Assembly (NCBI RefSeq): GCF_000423205.1
Contig: NZ_AUHN01000006.1
Location: 248,001 to 312,000, forward strand
Direction of reading: 5' to 3'
DNA: 64,000 bases
Source: Jonesia quinghaiensis DSM 15701
GTDB taxonomy: Bacteria; Actinomycetota; Actinomycetes; Actinomycetales; Cellulomonadaceae
The notes under the pieces were generated by a model that saw nothing but the letters and a program-made list of their open reading frames with translations, was not told where the DNA came from and did no database searches. The position numbers and the translations under genes are program-made. This document shows positions 24,974-34,088 of this stretch, one piece after another; within the stretch, counting starts at the first letter, position 1; each line of letters opens with the position of its first letter.

Positions 24974-25447
24974 ATGCGCATCGAGATTCCAGTCCATCTT
25001 CGCTGGTCAGACATGGACGCCTACGGCCACGTGAACAACGTTGACATGCTGCGGCTCCTCGAGATCGCCCGCATTGAAGCGTTCTGGGCCTCTGACTCTC
25101 AGCAACACCACACCGGGATACTCGATGCACTACCCGGGTCACCAACTGCAACCTACGTGGCCCGCCAAGAGATCGAATACTTGGCCCCCCTGACGTACCG
25201 GCGCGAACCCGTCATCGTTGAACTATGGATCGGTCACATCGGCGGCGCATCACTAGACATTTGTTACGCGATCCGTGACCCTCACACCACATCACAGCCC
25301 ACCGTGTACGCCCAAGCGTCCACCACCCTCGTGATGGTGGACACTGCCAGCGGAACACCACGACGCATTACCCACGTCGAACGAGAAGCGTGGGTTGGGT
25401 ACGTGGGGGAGCCAGTTTCATTCCGCCACCGCCGTAGCCGCGCCTAA
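24974..25447 (+). CDS. Hotdog-fold acyl-CoA thioesterase (4HBT family)
   Basis: 157 residues. The N-terminal motif LRWSDMDAYGHVNNVDMLRLLEIARIEAF is the 4-hydroxybenzoyl-CoA-thioesterase-like signature with the catalytic Asp and the HVNN turn. The central helix and strands (EYLAPLTYRREPVIVELWIG) complete one hotdog unit. The acyl substrate is unknown. A TACCGT element ends 6 bases before the ATG with no ribosome-binding site, so translation is probably leaderless. It overlaps the convergent tesB-like gene by 4 bases. Confidence 0.85.
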   Translation: MRIEIPVHLRWSDMDAYGHVNNVDMLRLLEIARIEAFWASDSQQHHTGILDALPGSPTATYVARQEIEYLAPLTYRREPVIVELWIGHIGGASLDICYAIRDPHTTSQPTVYAQASTTLVMVDTASGTPRRITHVEREAWVGYVGEPVSFRHRRSRA

Positions 25448-26382
25448 CGGTTCGCCGCGTGCGGTGCCCCAAAACGTGTCATACCTTCTTGCGTCGTTGT
25501 TGCCACCAACGTGCCATCCTGCTGGTAAACCCGCGCTGTCCCCAAACCGCGGCCACCCTGTGCACTCGGGGCGTCTTGCACAAAGAGGAACCACTCATCA
25601 ACGGCAACGTCGCGGTGCCACCACATGGCGTGGTCAAGGCTCGCAATCGACAACCCCGGCGAAATCCAACTATGCCCCACACCACGAATAACGGGTTCTA
25701 ACATGATCTGGTCACACGCATAGGCGAGCAACGCTCGGTGCAGTAACTGATCGCCCGCAACAGGACCACGAGCCTTCATCCACACCGACTGCTGAGTCGG
25801 GTGCTGGGAATCAGACGAAAGATAAATCGACGGTTCCACGTGGCGAATATCAAACGCGCTTTGACGAGTCCAAAAAGCAGCTGCTGGGTGCTCAATGTCC
25901 GCAAGCTCCTCATGCGCAGGACGCAACGATTCAGGGCCAGCGACCTGTGGCATCGGCGCTGACACCTCAAGGCCATCTTGCACCTCTTGGAATGAAGCGA
26001 TCATCGACAATATGGCATTCCCACCCTGGTATGCCTGAGCCCGCCTAGCAGAAAACGACCCGCCGTCACGAAGGCGTTCAACCGTGAAATCCACAGGCTG
26101 GTGAATATCACCAGCACGCAAAAAATACCCATGCAACGAATGTGGAGGTCTCTGAGGATCAACAGTGCGCCCCGCAGCCAACAACGCCTGAGCCAAAACC
26201 TGCCCACCATAAACCCGCCCAGAAGGCTGATGCACGCTCTCCCCGGAATACACGTCCTCACCGGACACGTCACCGTTGTACTCCAAATCCATCACACCCA
26301 ACAGGTGCCCCAACGGGTCCTGCTCAATCTTTTGAATATCGGGGGTGTACGGCGTTTTGCGGTCGTGTGATCGCGGGGTCAT
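25444..26382 (-). CDS. tesB: Acyl-CoA thioesterase II
   Basis: 312 residues, a double-hotdog TesB. First unit: RVYGGQVLAQALLAAGRTV, HSLHGYFLRAGD, ERLRDGGSFSARRAQAYQ. Second unit: RALLAYACDQIMLEP, SIASLDHAMWWHRD (the conserved SLDHAMWFH region with the catalytic Asp) and AQGGRGLGTARVYQQDGTLVA. Hydrolyses medium and long acyl-CoA esters. AGAGGA precedes the ATG. The gene follows glbO on the same strand after a 36-base gap. Confidence 0.93.
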   Translation of the reverse strand: MTPRSHDRKTPYTPDIQKIEQDPLGHLLGVMDLEYNGDVSGEDVYSGESVHQPSGRVYGGQVLAQALLAAGRTVDPQRPPHSLHGYFLRAGDIHQPVDFTVERLRDGGSFSARRAQAYQGGNAILSMIASFQEVQDGLEVSAPMPQVAGPESLRPAHEELADIEHPAAAFWTRQSAFDIRHVEPSIYLSSDSQHPTQQSVWMKARGPVAGDQLLHRALLAYACDQIMLEPVIRGVGHSWISPGLSIASLDHAMWWHRDVAVDEWFLFVQDAPSAQGGRGLGTARVYQQDGTLVATTTQEGMTRFGAPHAANR

Positions 26383-26418
26383 GACGGTCCTCTCAACGGA
26401 TCAAGGGTGACGGTGACG

Positions 26419-26826
26419 TCAGGCATCAAAGGAATTCACCAACGAGTGGGCTGCACGCTCAAGATAATCCCACAACAACGATTCCTGCATAGGGGGAAGA
26501 TCCAACGAATCCACTGCCCGGCGCATGTGGCTCAACCAAGCATCCCGGGCCTCGGGGTTAACCTTGTACGGTGCATGGCGCATCCGCAAACGCGGGTGAC
26601 CACGCTCCTGAGAATACGTGTTTGGCCCACCCCAGTACTGCTCCAAAAAAGCAGTCAGGCGCCACACCGCACCATCCATGTCATCTTCCGGGTACATCGG
26701 CCCCAAAATAGGGTCATCAGCAATACCCCGGTAAAATTCCTTAACCAGTGCAACAAACGTGTCATGGCCCCCCAACGACTCAAACAATGAATCGCGTTCC
26801 GAGGCTGTCTGTGGGTTTTCAGTCAC
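26419..26826 (-). CDS. glbO: Truncated haemoglobin, group II (trHbO type)
   Basis: 135 residues. A 2-on-2 globin: LFESLGGHDTFVALVKEFYRGI (helix B with Tyr at B10 in FYRGI), YWGGPNTYSQERGHPRLRMRH (Tyr/Trp of the group II distal site and the proximal His in RMRHAPYKV) and the C-terminal helix with WDYLERAAHSLVN. Binds O2 or NO, probably for redox or NO protection. It lies between ptsI and tesB on the same strand. Confidence 0.92.
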   Translation of the reverse strand: MTENPQTASERDSLFESLGGHDTFVALVKEFYRGIADDPILGPMYPEDDMDGAVWRLTAFLEQYWGGPNTYSQERGHPRLRMRHAPYKVNPEARDAWLSHMRRAVDSLDLPPMQESLLWDYLERAAHSLVNSFDA

Positions 26827-26851
26827 CTAGCCACTATGGCAGACAATGCGC

Positions 26852-28558
26852 TCACAGAGCCAACGCCGTCAACTCACTCAACGAGTCACGAACCACCTGC
26901 CGCGCCTGACCCGCACTACGAGCACCAAGTGCCAACCGTGCCATCTCCTGACACTTAGCGAGATCAACAGCAGCCAAAGCCGCAGAAACATCAGCAAGCG
27001 AGCGGGGACTCATCGACAAAGACGACACCCCAAGCCCCACCAACACAACCGCCAACGCAGGCTGCGCTGCTGCCTCACCACACACACCAACCGGACGATC
27101 AGTGCCCTGGGCGCCACGCACAGCAGCATCGATAAGCCGCAACACCGCCGGTTGCCACGGATCATTCAGCTCAGCCAAAGAACCCAACACACGGTCAGCG
27201 GCCATCGCATACTGGGTTAGGTCATTAGTGCCAATCGAGGCAAAATGAGCATGCTCCATGATGTGGTCCGTCATCAACGCTGCACTAGGGGTCTCAATCA
27301 TCACACCCGAATGATTCAACCCATGCTTTTCACACGCCTGCACGAACGCCTGCGCCTCATCCACCGTCGAAATCATCGGAGCCATCACCCACACATCGCA
27401 CGTGGCAGCTTGAGCTGCCAACGCAATAGCCTGCAATTGGGTTTCCAACAGCTCCGGCGCAGTGCGCACCGACCGATAACCACGAACCCCCAAAGCAGGG
27501 TTCTCCTCATGCCCAAAAGTCATAAAGGGCAATGGCTTATCAGCCCCTGAATCCAACGTCCTAATAACAACCTTTCGGCCACTGAACGTATGAAACACCA
27601 AAGCATAGTGATCCACTTGCTCGTCAAGCGACGGCGGAGTTTTACGATCCAAAAAACAAAACTCAGTCCGAAAAAGCCCAACACCCTCAGCCCCAGCAGC
27701 CGCCGCCTCACGCGCGCTCGCAGGGTCGCCAATGTTAGCTAGCAACTGGACCCGATGCCCGTCCGCTGTTCCGCCGTGCCCGTGGAATACCCGGCGGGTG
27801 TGTGCACCTCGTTGCAGGAGCGCAATAGCGTCGCGCGAGGGATTGAGCAGGACTGTTCCAGCGGCTCCGTTCACCAACGCGGTGCCACCCGGCGTCAACG
27901 TTGCTGTCGCGTTCTCAGCGGCAACAACCGCAGGGATTCCTTTGGCATTTGCGATAATCGCGGTGTGTGACGTTGGGCCAGCGCCATCTGTGACAATAGC
28001 CAAAACGAGGCGTTCGTCAAGGGTTGCGGCAACCGATGGGGGCAGATCGGGTGCAACAAGAATGTAGGGTTCCTCGGCTATAGGAAGGCCTGGGGCTAAC
28101 CGATCAGTAAGTTTAGCGATGATCCTGTCGCGGACATCGCTAATGTCGCTTGTGCGTTCCGCAAAGTAACCACCAAGCGCTTTGAATTGCGTGCATACTG
28201 TGGCGGCGGCTTCCCACACTGCGCGTTCTGGGGTGAGGTAGTCATTGGTGACAGCGTCTTGTGCGGAGTTCACCAGTGTTGGGTCCGCAGCAATGAGGGC
28301 AGTAGCTTCAAGGAGGTCACGGGTTTGGTGGTTGCGCGTTCGCCGGGCAGCTTCTTCCAATTCTTCACGTACTGCTCCAGCGGCTTCTGAAATCCGTTTG
28401 GCCTGGGCGCGGTGGTCTTCCCGTGGCCCTAAGCGCATTCCTGGTGCAGGCTCTGTAATGGGTTGGGTGAGGTGAAAAATACGTCCATACGCGATGCCTG
28501 GACACACACCTATGCCCGTGATTGTTGGTTCGGTGCTGTGAGTGTCAGTGACGTTCAC
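26852..28558 (-). CDS. ptsI: PTS enzyme I (phosphoenolpyruvate-protein phosphotransferase)
   Basis: 568 residues. Takes phosphate from PEP to His and passes it to HPr. Phospho-His site GPTSHTAIIANAKGIP, the TIM-barrel PEP-binding region GVGLFRTEFCFLDR, GVRGYR, and the C-terminal active-site loop with Cys in RPVGVCGEAA. The GTG start at 28558 has GGGAGG upstream. No HPr gene (ptsH) is in the window. It is divergent from the EIIB and EIIA genes 219 bases away, a spacing that probably holds both promoters. Confidence 0.95.
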   Translation of the reverse strand: MNVTDTHSTEPTITGIGVCPGIAYGRIFHLTQPITEPAPGMRLGPREDHRAQAKRISEAAGAVREELEEAARRTRNHQTRDLLEATALIAADPTLVNSAQDAVTNDYLTPERAVWEAAATVCTQFKALGGYFAERTSDISDVRDRIIAKLTDRLAPGLPIAEEPYILVAPDLPPSVAATLDERLVLAIVTDGAGPTSHTAIIANAKGIPAVVAAENATATLTPGGTALVNGAAGTVLLNPSRDAIALLQRGAHTRRVFHGHGGTADGHRVQLLANIGDPASAREAAAAGAEGVGLFRTEFCFLDRKTPPSLDEQVDHYALVFHTFSGRKVVIRTLDSGADKPLPFMTFGHEENPALGVRGYRSVRTAPELLETQLQAIALAAQAATCDVWVMAPMISTVDEAQAFVQACEKHGLNHSGVMIETPSAALMTDHIMEHAHFASIGTNDLTQYAMAADRVLGSLAELNDPWQPAVLRLIDAAVRGAQGTDRPVGVCGEAAAQPALAVVLVGLGVSSLSMSPRSLADVSAALAAVDLAKCQEMARLALGARSAGQARQVVRDSLSELTALAL

Positions 28559-28777
28559 GCGATGCCTCCCTGATGCGTGTGAACTGCGGTGTCCTTCAGC
28601 AGTCTTTCAGGAAAAACTGTGATCTGCACCTCTCAGTTCGTGGGCGGCGTGTCTAGTCCCACGTCGTGTTGCGGTGAGGTGGGGTAGCCTGAAGTATCGG
28701 GAGCAAGACCCGTTCATCGGGGTAGTGCTGTGCGCCGATGCGCGGCATAGATTGCAGGTTCAAGTCGAGGAGTGTGC

Positions 28778-29011
28778 ATGATGGGTAAGGCTCAAAATAT
28801 TCTTGAAGCATTGGGTGGTTTGTCCAATGTTGTTGAACTCGAGCCATGCATCACCCGCCTTCGTGTGGAGGTTAAGGATTCTGCGGTGGTCAATGAAGAC
28901 CAACTCAAGGATGCTGGCGCATTTGGGGTGGTAAGGTCCGGGCGAATTGTGCAGGTGATCGTCGGTCCTGAGGCTGATAGCCTCGCCGCCGAGTTGCAGC
29001 AACGTATGTGA
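28778..29011 (+). CDS. PTS EIIB domain protein (glucose/sugar family)
   Basis: 77 residues, a stand-alone EIIB of the Glc superfamily. The phosphocysteine site is LEPCITRLRVEV, with the following DEDQLKDAGAFGVV-type segment (here NEDQLKDAGAFGVVR). The ATG at 28778 has GAGGAG six bases upstream; the ATG at 28781 is also possible. No EIIC permease is fused or adjacent. It overlaps the EIIA start by one base. Confidence 0.9.
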   Translation: MMGKAQNILEALGGLSNVVELEPCITRLRVEVKDSAVVNEDQLKDAGAFGVVRSGRIVQVIVGPEADSLAAELQQRM

Positions 29012-29478
29012 TGTCAGTTCTCTTTACTGTCAGCGCGCCCCTCGCGGGGCGCGCCGTGGCGCTATCAGACGTCAATGATGACGTATTCGCCACCGGCATG
29101 GTGGGATGGGGGGCTGCGATAGACCCTGGAGAAGCAGAACACTTTATGGTGACATCTCCCTGTGGAGGAGTGGTGTCAACTGTCTTTCCTCACGCCTTTG
29201 CCTTGGACCTTGATACCGGTGATCAGATCCTTGTGCATTTAGGGATGGAAACGATCGCTCTCAAAGGTGAAGGATTCACGCCCGTTGTGGTTCCTGGTCA
29301 ACGTGTTGAACGTGGCCAAGACATGATCGGGTGGGACACCCGCCCGGCACGTGAGCGAGAAATTGACCTTTTGAGCCCCGTCGTTGTGGTGCAGGTTCCC
29401 TCAGAGCGGATCGAAGTTTCCGCAGCGTTAGGGTCGAGTGTTAGCATCGGGCAGACGCTTTTCACCGTTCGCCTGTGA
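29011..29478 (+). CDS. PTS EIIA domain protein (Crr/glucose type)
   Basis: 155 residues. Beta-sandwich EIIA: APLAGRAVALSDVNDDVFA, SPCGGVVSTVFPHAFALDL (first active-site His) and GDQILVHLGMETIALKGEGF (the phosphorylated His), then the late QRVERGQDMI. It receives phosphate from HPr and passes it to an EIIB. The ATG at 29011 overlaps the EIIB stop; a GTG at 29008 is also possible. With EIIB it forms a soluble two-gene unit lacking a transporter. Confidence 0.9.
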   Translation: MSVLFTVSAPLAGRAVALSDVNDDVFATGMVGWGAAIDPGEAEHFMVTSPCGGVVSTVFPHAFALDLDTGDQILVHLGMETIALKGEGFTPVVVPGQRVERGQDMIGWDTRPAREREIDLLSPVVVVQVPSERIEVSAALGSSVSIGQTLFTVRL

Positions 29479-29505
29479 CCCTCACACTGATATGAGACAG
29501 ACACG

Positions 29506-30918
29506 ATGACAAAAATATTGCTCCGCGCCGGTAAGTCCCCTTTTACCTCCTTAGAGCCGGAGGTCGCCCTTGAAGGGTTTGGCCAAGGGGTGTGGGGGTC
29601 GAATGTTGGAAACCTTATCTTCGGAGATTCGGTACACCGGCTTTTGTCTACTCCGGATGTAGATATCACCACCAATGCGTTTCTTACGGAACGTGCCGGT
29701 GTAACCCAAGAGTACATTGCTGCAATTAACGAGCAGTTTGACCACTTTGTCATTCCTTTGGCGAACGCTTTCCGGAAGTCTTTCCTTCCCTTGCTGTCGC
29801 GTCTCACCGATGTCATTGAACAACTCACCATTCCCGTTACTGTCGTGGGTGTTGGAGTCGTTGGTGGGCCTAAATCCTTGGAAGACCCAGTTCCGACGAT
29901 GGAACCTGAAGACGCTGCAGTAGTGCAAAGGTTTGTCCGAGCGGTCCTCGCGCGCAGCGCAACAATCGGCGTGCGCGGGGAATACACAGCACAGTTCCTG
30001 AAGAACCTTGGCTTCGGCGATGACGTTGTCCGGGTTGTTGGGTGCCCCTCACTGTTTAAGTTTGGGCCTGACCTTCAGATCACAAAGAAAGTTGACGCAC
30101 TCACCACCGATAGTGCAGTGACGTTGAACTTGACGCCTTACGTCAAGGAAATGGGAGCAATTTCCCTGGCCAATGTCAAAAAGTACCGTGATCTGGTCTA
30201 CATTCCTCAGATCACGGCTGACCTTGAAATGATGATGTGGGGTAAGAACCACGAAAAGTACAGCCGCAAAGAGTTGCCGGTTCATGTCCAGCACCCGCTG
30301 TATGTTCAAGACCGGATGCGATTCTTTGTAGACTCGCACACGTGGAGTAACTACCTCGGTACACGTGACTTTGCGTTTGGTACACGCATCCACGGGAACA
30401 TTGCAGCGCTGATGGCTGGAACACCTGCTTATGTTCTTGCGCACGACGCGCGCACCTTGGAACTGGCGCTGCACCACGGAATTCCGCACACTCAGGTCCC
30501 AGATCTTGCGGGCCGCAAAGATGCTGCTGAGTTCTACGACAACGCTGACTATTCAGAGTTCAACAGCCGGCAAGCTGGTTTGTTTGCAGCCTTCAGTGAC
30601 TTCTTGGTCGAGAATAATCTGGAGCACATTTACCTCGACGGTAAAGCGAACCCTGAGTATGACCAACGAATCGCACAGACGCAGTACGCCGGCCCAGTGC
30701 GCGCACTCACCAGCACAGATCCTTCAGTGCAACGTGAAAACTACGACCGCATTGAGCGGTTGCGGAGTGGCACGTTCCTCAAAGATGCCAAGAAAACTGC
30801 CAAAGAGACCATGGAATTTCCAATGGTCCCTTCCAAAAAGGAGCGGGTAGCTGAAGTCGTCAAAGCGCCCGTCATTGAGCGTGCTGCTCGCAAACTGAAG
30901 CGGATGACGGGAATGTAG
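29506..30918 (+). CDS. Polysaccharide pyruvyl transferase family protein
   Basis: 470 residues. N-terminal GVWGSNVGNLIFGDSVHRLL, VVGVGVVGG, SATIGVRGEYTAQFLKNLGF, VVGCPSLF, and the family signature FAFGTRIHGNIAALMAGTPAYVLAHDART. Such enzymes (CsaB-like) add ketal pyruvate from PEP to cell-wall glycans. The C-terminal extension of about 90 residues is basic and helical (LKDAKKTAKETM, KAPVIERAARKLKRMTG) and may bind membrane or polymer. No glycan cluster surrounds it. It follows the EIIA gene after 27 bases. Confidence 0.82.
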   Translation: MTKILLRAGKSPFTSLEPEVALEGFGQGVWGSNVGNLIFGDSVHRLLSTPDVDITTNAFLTERAGVTQEYIAAINEQFDHFVIPLANAFRKSFLPLLSRLTDVIEQLTIPVTVVGVGVVGGPKSLEDPVPTMEPEDAAVVQRFVRAVLARSATIGVRGEYTAQFLKNLGFGDDVVRVVGCPSLFKFGPDLQITKKVDALTTDSAVTLNLTPYVKEMGAISLANVKKYRDLVYIPQITADLEMMMWGKNHEKYSRKELPVHVQHPLYVQDRMRFFVDSHTWSNYLGTRDFAFGTRIHGNIAALMAGTPAYVLAHDARTLELALHHGIPHTQVPDLAGRKDAAEFYDNADYSEFNSRQAGLFAAFSDFLVENNLEHIYLDGKANPEYDQRIAQTQYAGPVRALTSTDPSVQRENYDRIERLRSGTFLKDAKKTAKETMEFPMVPSKKERVAEVVKAPVIERAARKLKRMTGM

Positions 30919-30939
30919 TTTTCTGTCCTGGACAAAACG

Positions 30940-30974
30940 ATGGCGTGGAACCTTGAAGAAAGGTTCCACGCCAT
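30940..30974. terminator. Hairpin terminator between pyruvyl transferase and mscS
   Basis: 15-bp perfect arms (ATGGCGTGGAACCTT and complement) with a 5-nt loop between convergent genes; TTGTTTATT follows on the plus strand. Confidence 0.85.
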
Positions 30975-30995
30975 TGTTTATTGCACCGTGGAAAA

Positions 30996-31877
30996 CTAGG
31001 CGATTGTGAGATTGCGACGGTGGAACTCTTCACGAATAGCCGTGCGTAGTTCACGTGCTACTGCCCACTGTTGGGCCGGTGATGTTTTGAGGGCCACACG
31101 GAAGGAAAGGGTCTTGCCATCGAGGGTTTCTGGTCCAAAGACCTCAGCACCTCCTGAGATGATCTCAGACAGTTCAGGCTGGTGAGCGAGATTGTTTCCT
31201 GCGTCCAGTAGCGCACTGCGCACATCGTTGACGTCGGCGTGCGCTGGAACGGAGATCGTTACCTGTGTCATGGAGAAACCTTGAGTGAGGTTGCCAACCG
31301 TCAACACTTCACCGTTGCGAATGAACCACAGTGTTCCGTCGAGGTCGCGAATTTTTGTGGTGCGTAGGGCGATGGACTCGACAACCCCGGTAACCGTTCC
31401 AACATTGATGACGTCACCAACGCCGTACTGGTCTTCGAGAATCATAAAAGCACCGGACAAGATGTCTTTCACGAGTGACTGAGCACCAAACCCCAATGCG
31501 ACGCCGGCGACACCAGCAGATGCGATGAGAGGAGCAATGTTCATACCCACCTCAGACAAAATCATCAACACTGCTGCTGCGCCAACGATCAGTGTGACCG
31601 AGGAGCGTAGGACTGATCCAATGGAACGGGCGCGTTGAGCTCGGCGTGCGGTGTGGAGAGGATTCGCCGCAGCAAGGGGAGCGAGAAACTCAGGGCCTTT
31701 CCGGGTGCCCTCGGCAATGTTCTCGGTAAGTTTGCTGATCAGCTTGTTCGCGGCATACAGCCCAAGGAAAGACAGCACCACAATTAACGTGATGCGCAAA
31801 GGCGCTCCCGCGAAGAAGGAAATCCACTCGTCAGTTGTCTCGGGAAAAGCGGCAAAGAAGGCTGTCATCAAATCCAT
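30996..31877 (-). CDS. Small-conductance mechanosensitive channel (MscS family)
   Basis: 293 residues. Three predicted membrane helices: ITLIVVLSFLGLYAANKLI, SSVTLIVGAAAVLMILSEV and the pore helix IASAGVAGVALGFGAQSLVKDILSGAFMILED, rich in Gly/Ala as in MscS TM3. The cytoplasmic beta domain follows (YGVGDVINVGTVTGVVESIALRTTKIRDLDG). It opens under membrane tension to release solutes. The start is ATG 31877 or 31868; neither has a strong ribosome-binding site. Confidence 0.93.
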   Translation of the reverse strand: MDLMTAFFAAFPETTDEWISFFAGAPLRITLIVVLSFLGLYAANKLISKLTENIAEGTRKGPEFLAPLAAANPLHTARRAQRARSIGSVLRSSVTLIVGAAAVLMILSEVGMNIAPLIASAGVAGVALGFGAQSLVKDILSGAFMILEDQYGVGDVINVGTVTGVVESIALRTTKIRDLDGTLWFIRNGEVLTVGNLTQGFSMTQVTISVPAHADVNDVRSALLDAGNNLAHQPELSEIISGGAEVFGPETLDGKTLSFRVALKTSPAQQWAVARELRTAIREEFHRRNLTIA

Positions 31878-31976
31878 ATCTCAAGGCTATCGAGAAACAC
31901 TGTGATCAGTTGCTTCACCCGCGTCACTCCCGCTTTTCTGTGATGATTCTGGCAAGATCAGCGGTAGGAGGTAAAC

Positions 31977-34088
31977 GTGGATCAGGTACAAATGCTCAGC
32001 ACAGTGTGCGAGACCTACCGTGTCAAAACCGGTAAAAACATGCCATCGTCGGCAGCATTGACCAAGGTATTGGGGGCATTTGGTGTAGATGTCAGTACCC
32101 CAGGGCAGTTGCGCGTCACAGCGGAGGCTATGAGTGACGAGCCATGGCGTACTATGGCGCCGCCGATGGTGGTCGCAGAACCAGCGGGGGCAACGGTAAC
32201 GATCCACGTGTTTAGTGGCGACCCGACCACCGTGGAGTTAGAGATCGCAGGGGAAAGCCATGCCCTGACACCACAACCCAGTGACCAGTATGTTCGCCGG
32301 ATTGATGGGGTGCTTGTGGAGCAACTCACCTATAACATTCCACCAGCATTACCCACCGGATTTGGCACACTGCGCGTAACCAGTGCGGGACGATCAGCGC
32401 GCTGCGTAGTGATCGTTCCGCCACATACGACCACGGGAAACCATGCACACGGCACCACGCCTCCCCAGGATGCAGATGCCGCACACACGCTGGGCATCTC
32501 ATGGGAGTTGGGGTGCTTGTCGAGCTCACGTGGCTGGGGAATCGGTGACTACGCAGACGCGCGAGACATCGCTTCGTGGGCGGCAACGTTAGGCGCCCAC
32601 TACGTTTTGCCTGACACCCAACGCTTATCACCACGCCGCACCTGGGGGCTCCCCACTGACGCGTCGACCTTTCACGACCCGCTGTACCTGCGGGTGGAGG
32701 ACATCGACGAGTACGCTTACCTTTCCACACCAGACCGGTCACTGATCACGTGGGCGAAAGATGATCCCGAGGTGGGCCGGGGCTTGCCCAACGCGGACGT
32801 TGAAGCACTTGCAAAAGCGAAAATTCGTGCGGCCCGTGTGATTTATCAGTCTGGTCTGTCGCCAGCACGGCGTTACGCCTTCGATTCGTTTTGTGTCCAA
32901 GGCGGGAGGCACTTACGGGTTTTCGCTGCTTGGTGTGCGCTTGTACGCTACGCAGAAAACCCGTGGCCTGCTGACCGATTCTTTTCTTTGGGTGACGCGC
33001 AACTGGCTGATACTTCCGCATATCACGCAGGCGATGTCGACTTTTTCATGTGGTTGCAGTGGATCCTGTCAGAGCAAGCTCTTGCGATCCATCAGGCTCT
33101 ACCAGACACGTCTCGTGGGCTTGTTCGCCCATTGTGGCTGTCTGTGGCGCGGGGCAGTGTCGAGGAGTGGTTTATTCGCGGTGCAGTGGTTAGCGGTACG
33201 CGAGCAGCCACCGATATTACTGGTCCGCACGGCACCGTCGTGTGTAACCCCCTTGATCTTGAACGTAACGGGTTAGTCCAACTTCGTGCGGCGGTGCGGA
33301 GAGTGTCTCAGAACTGCGGTGCAATTGTGGTTCAAGACCCGGCACACTTTTTTACTTCTTCCGCGGACGCAGCGGGGGAGCGCGTGCAAATAGTTCACGA
33401 TGCCCGCGCGTGGATTGCCGCCGTGGTAACAGAGGCTGCCCTTGCCGGCGTGCAGGTCTGGGTTGAAGACCATGGCCTCACCGCTGAGCAACGAGAAGTA
33501 CTTGGTTCATTTGGGGTGGTATTCCGTTCCGCAGTGGTCGGAGAAGGAGGTTTGGATCCGTCATTTGGTCACGGCGCACACGTTCCAGGCCAAACAATTT
33601 CGTTGGTGTCACAGTGGAGTATTGGGCCACTCGCTGCCCGCCTCGAAGGCGTCGATATACAGGCATTGAGTGAAGTATCAGATCTAGGCGCCCACCAAGC
33701 GCTCACCTCAGCGCGGCTTAAGCAACGTGACGCAATTGCGCAGGCAGTCAACAGCGCAACGTCAAACACGCCACCATCCACGTGGTCGTTGGTGACTGAC
33801 GTGTACCGGCATATTGCTCACCGTGGTCTAGTTGATGTGTATTTGCCTGATGCTATTGGGGAAAGCGACCTGACGGTTCGACTTGGGTCAACTGACACGC
33901 GGGCTCAGGCACGAGGCGCGCTTGCAGCGTATCCGGTGGTGGCTTTGCCCTACCGTGATGCAACGGGCGAGGTGCTCAGCGTGGACGATGTCTGGGGCAG
34001 CGCGCGTGCAGCGTATTTGGTGAATAGGGTGGCGAGTAAAGAAGTTTCTGTATCGCCTGCTCAGAGCGGTAGCTCGTTAGGCGCGTGA
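31977..34088 (+). CDS. malQ: 4-alpha-glucanotransferase (amylomaltase)
   Basis: 703 residues, GH77. An N-terminal beta domain of about 165 residues is typical of actinobacterial MalQ. The catalytic barrel shows SSSRGWGIGDYADARDIASWAA, YVLPDTQRLSPRRTWGLPTDAS, VDFFMWLQWILSEQ, and later segments where the nucleophile Asp and acid Glu lie. Two positions look diverged: the region normally reading RIDHFRG is not obvious, and IVVQDPAHFFTS and VWVEDHGLTAEQREVLGSFG stand near the expected catalytic EDLG/DLG segment. GTG start with TAGGAGG. It abuts the convergent MORN gene (stop codons adjacent). Confidence 0.85.
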   Translation: MDQVQMLSTVCETYRVKTGKNMPSSAALTKVLGAFGVDVSTPGQLRVTAEAMSDEPWRTMAPPMVVAEPAGATVTIHVFSGDPTTVELEIAGESHALTPQPSDQYVRRIDGVLVEQLTYNIPPALPTGFGTLRVTSAGRSARCVVIVPPHTTTGNHAHGTTPPQDADAAHTLGISWELGCLSSSRGWGIGDYADARDIASWAATLGAHYVLPDTQRLSPRRTWGLPTDASTFHDPLYLRVEDIDEYAYLSTPDRSLITWAKDDPEVGRGLPNADVEALAKAKIRAARVIYQSGLSPARRYAFDSFCVQGGRHLRVFAAWCALVRYAENPWPADRFFSLGDAQLADTSAYHAGDVDFFMWLQWILSEQALAIHQALPDTSRGLVRPLWLSVARGSVEEWFIRGAVVSGTRAATDITGPHGTVVCNPLDLERNGLVQLRAAVRRVSQNCGAIVVQDPAHFFTSSADAAGERVQIVHDARAWIAAVVTEAALAGVQVWVEDHGLTAEQREVLGSFGVVFRSAVVGEGGLDPSFGHGAHVPGQTISLVSQWSIGPLAARLEGVDIQALSEVSDLGAHQALTSARLKQRDAIAQAVNSATSNTPPSTWSLVTDVYRHIAHRGLVDVYLPDAIGESDLTVRLGSTDTRAQARGALAAYPVVALPYRDATGEVLSVDDVWGSARAAYLVNRVASKEVSVSPAQSGSSLGA

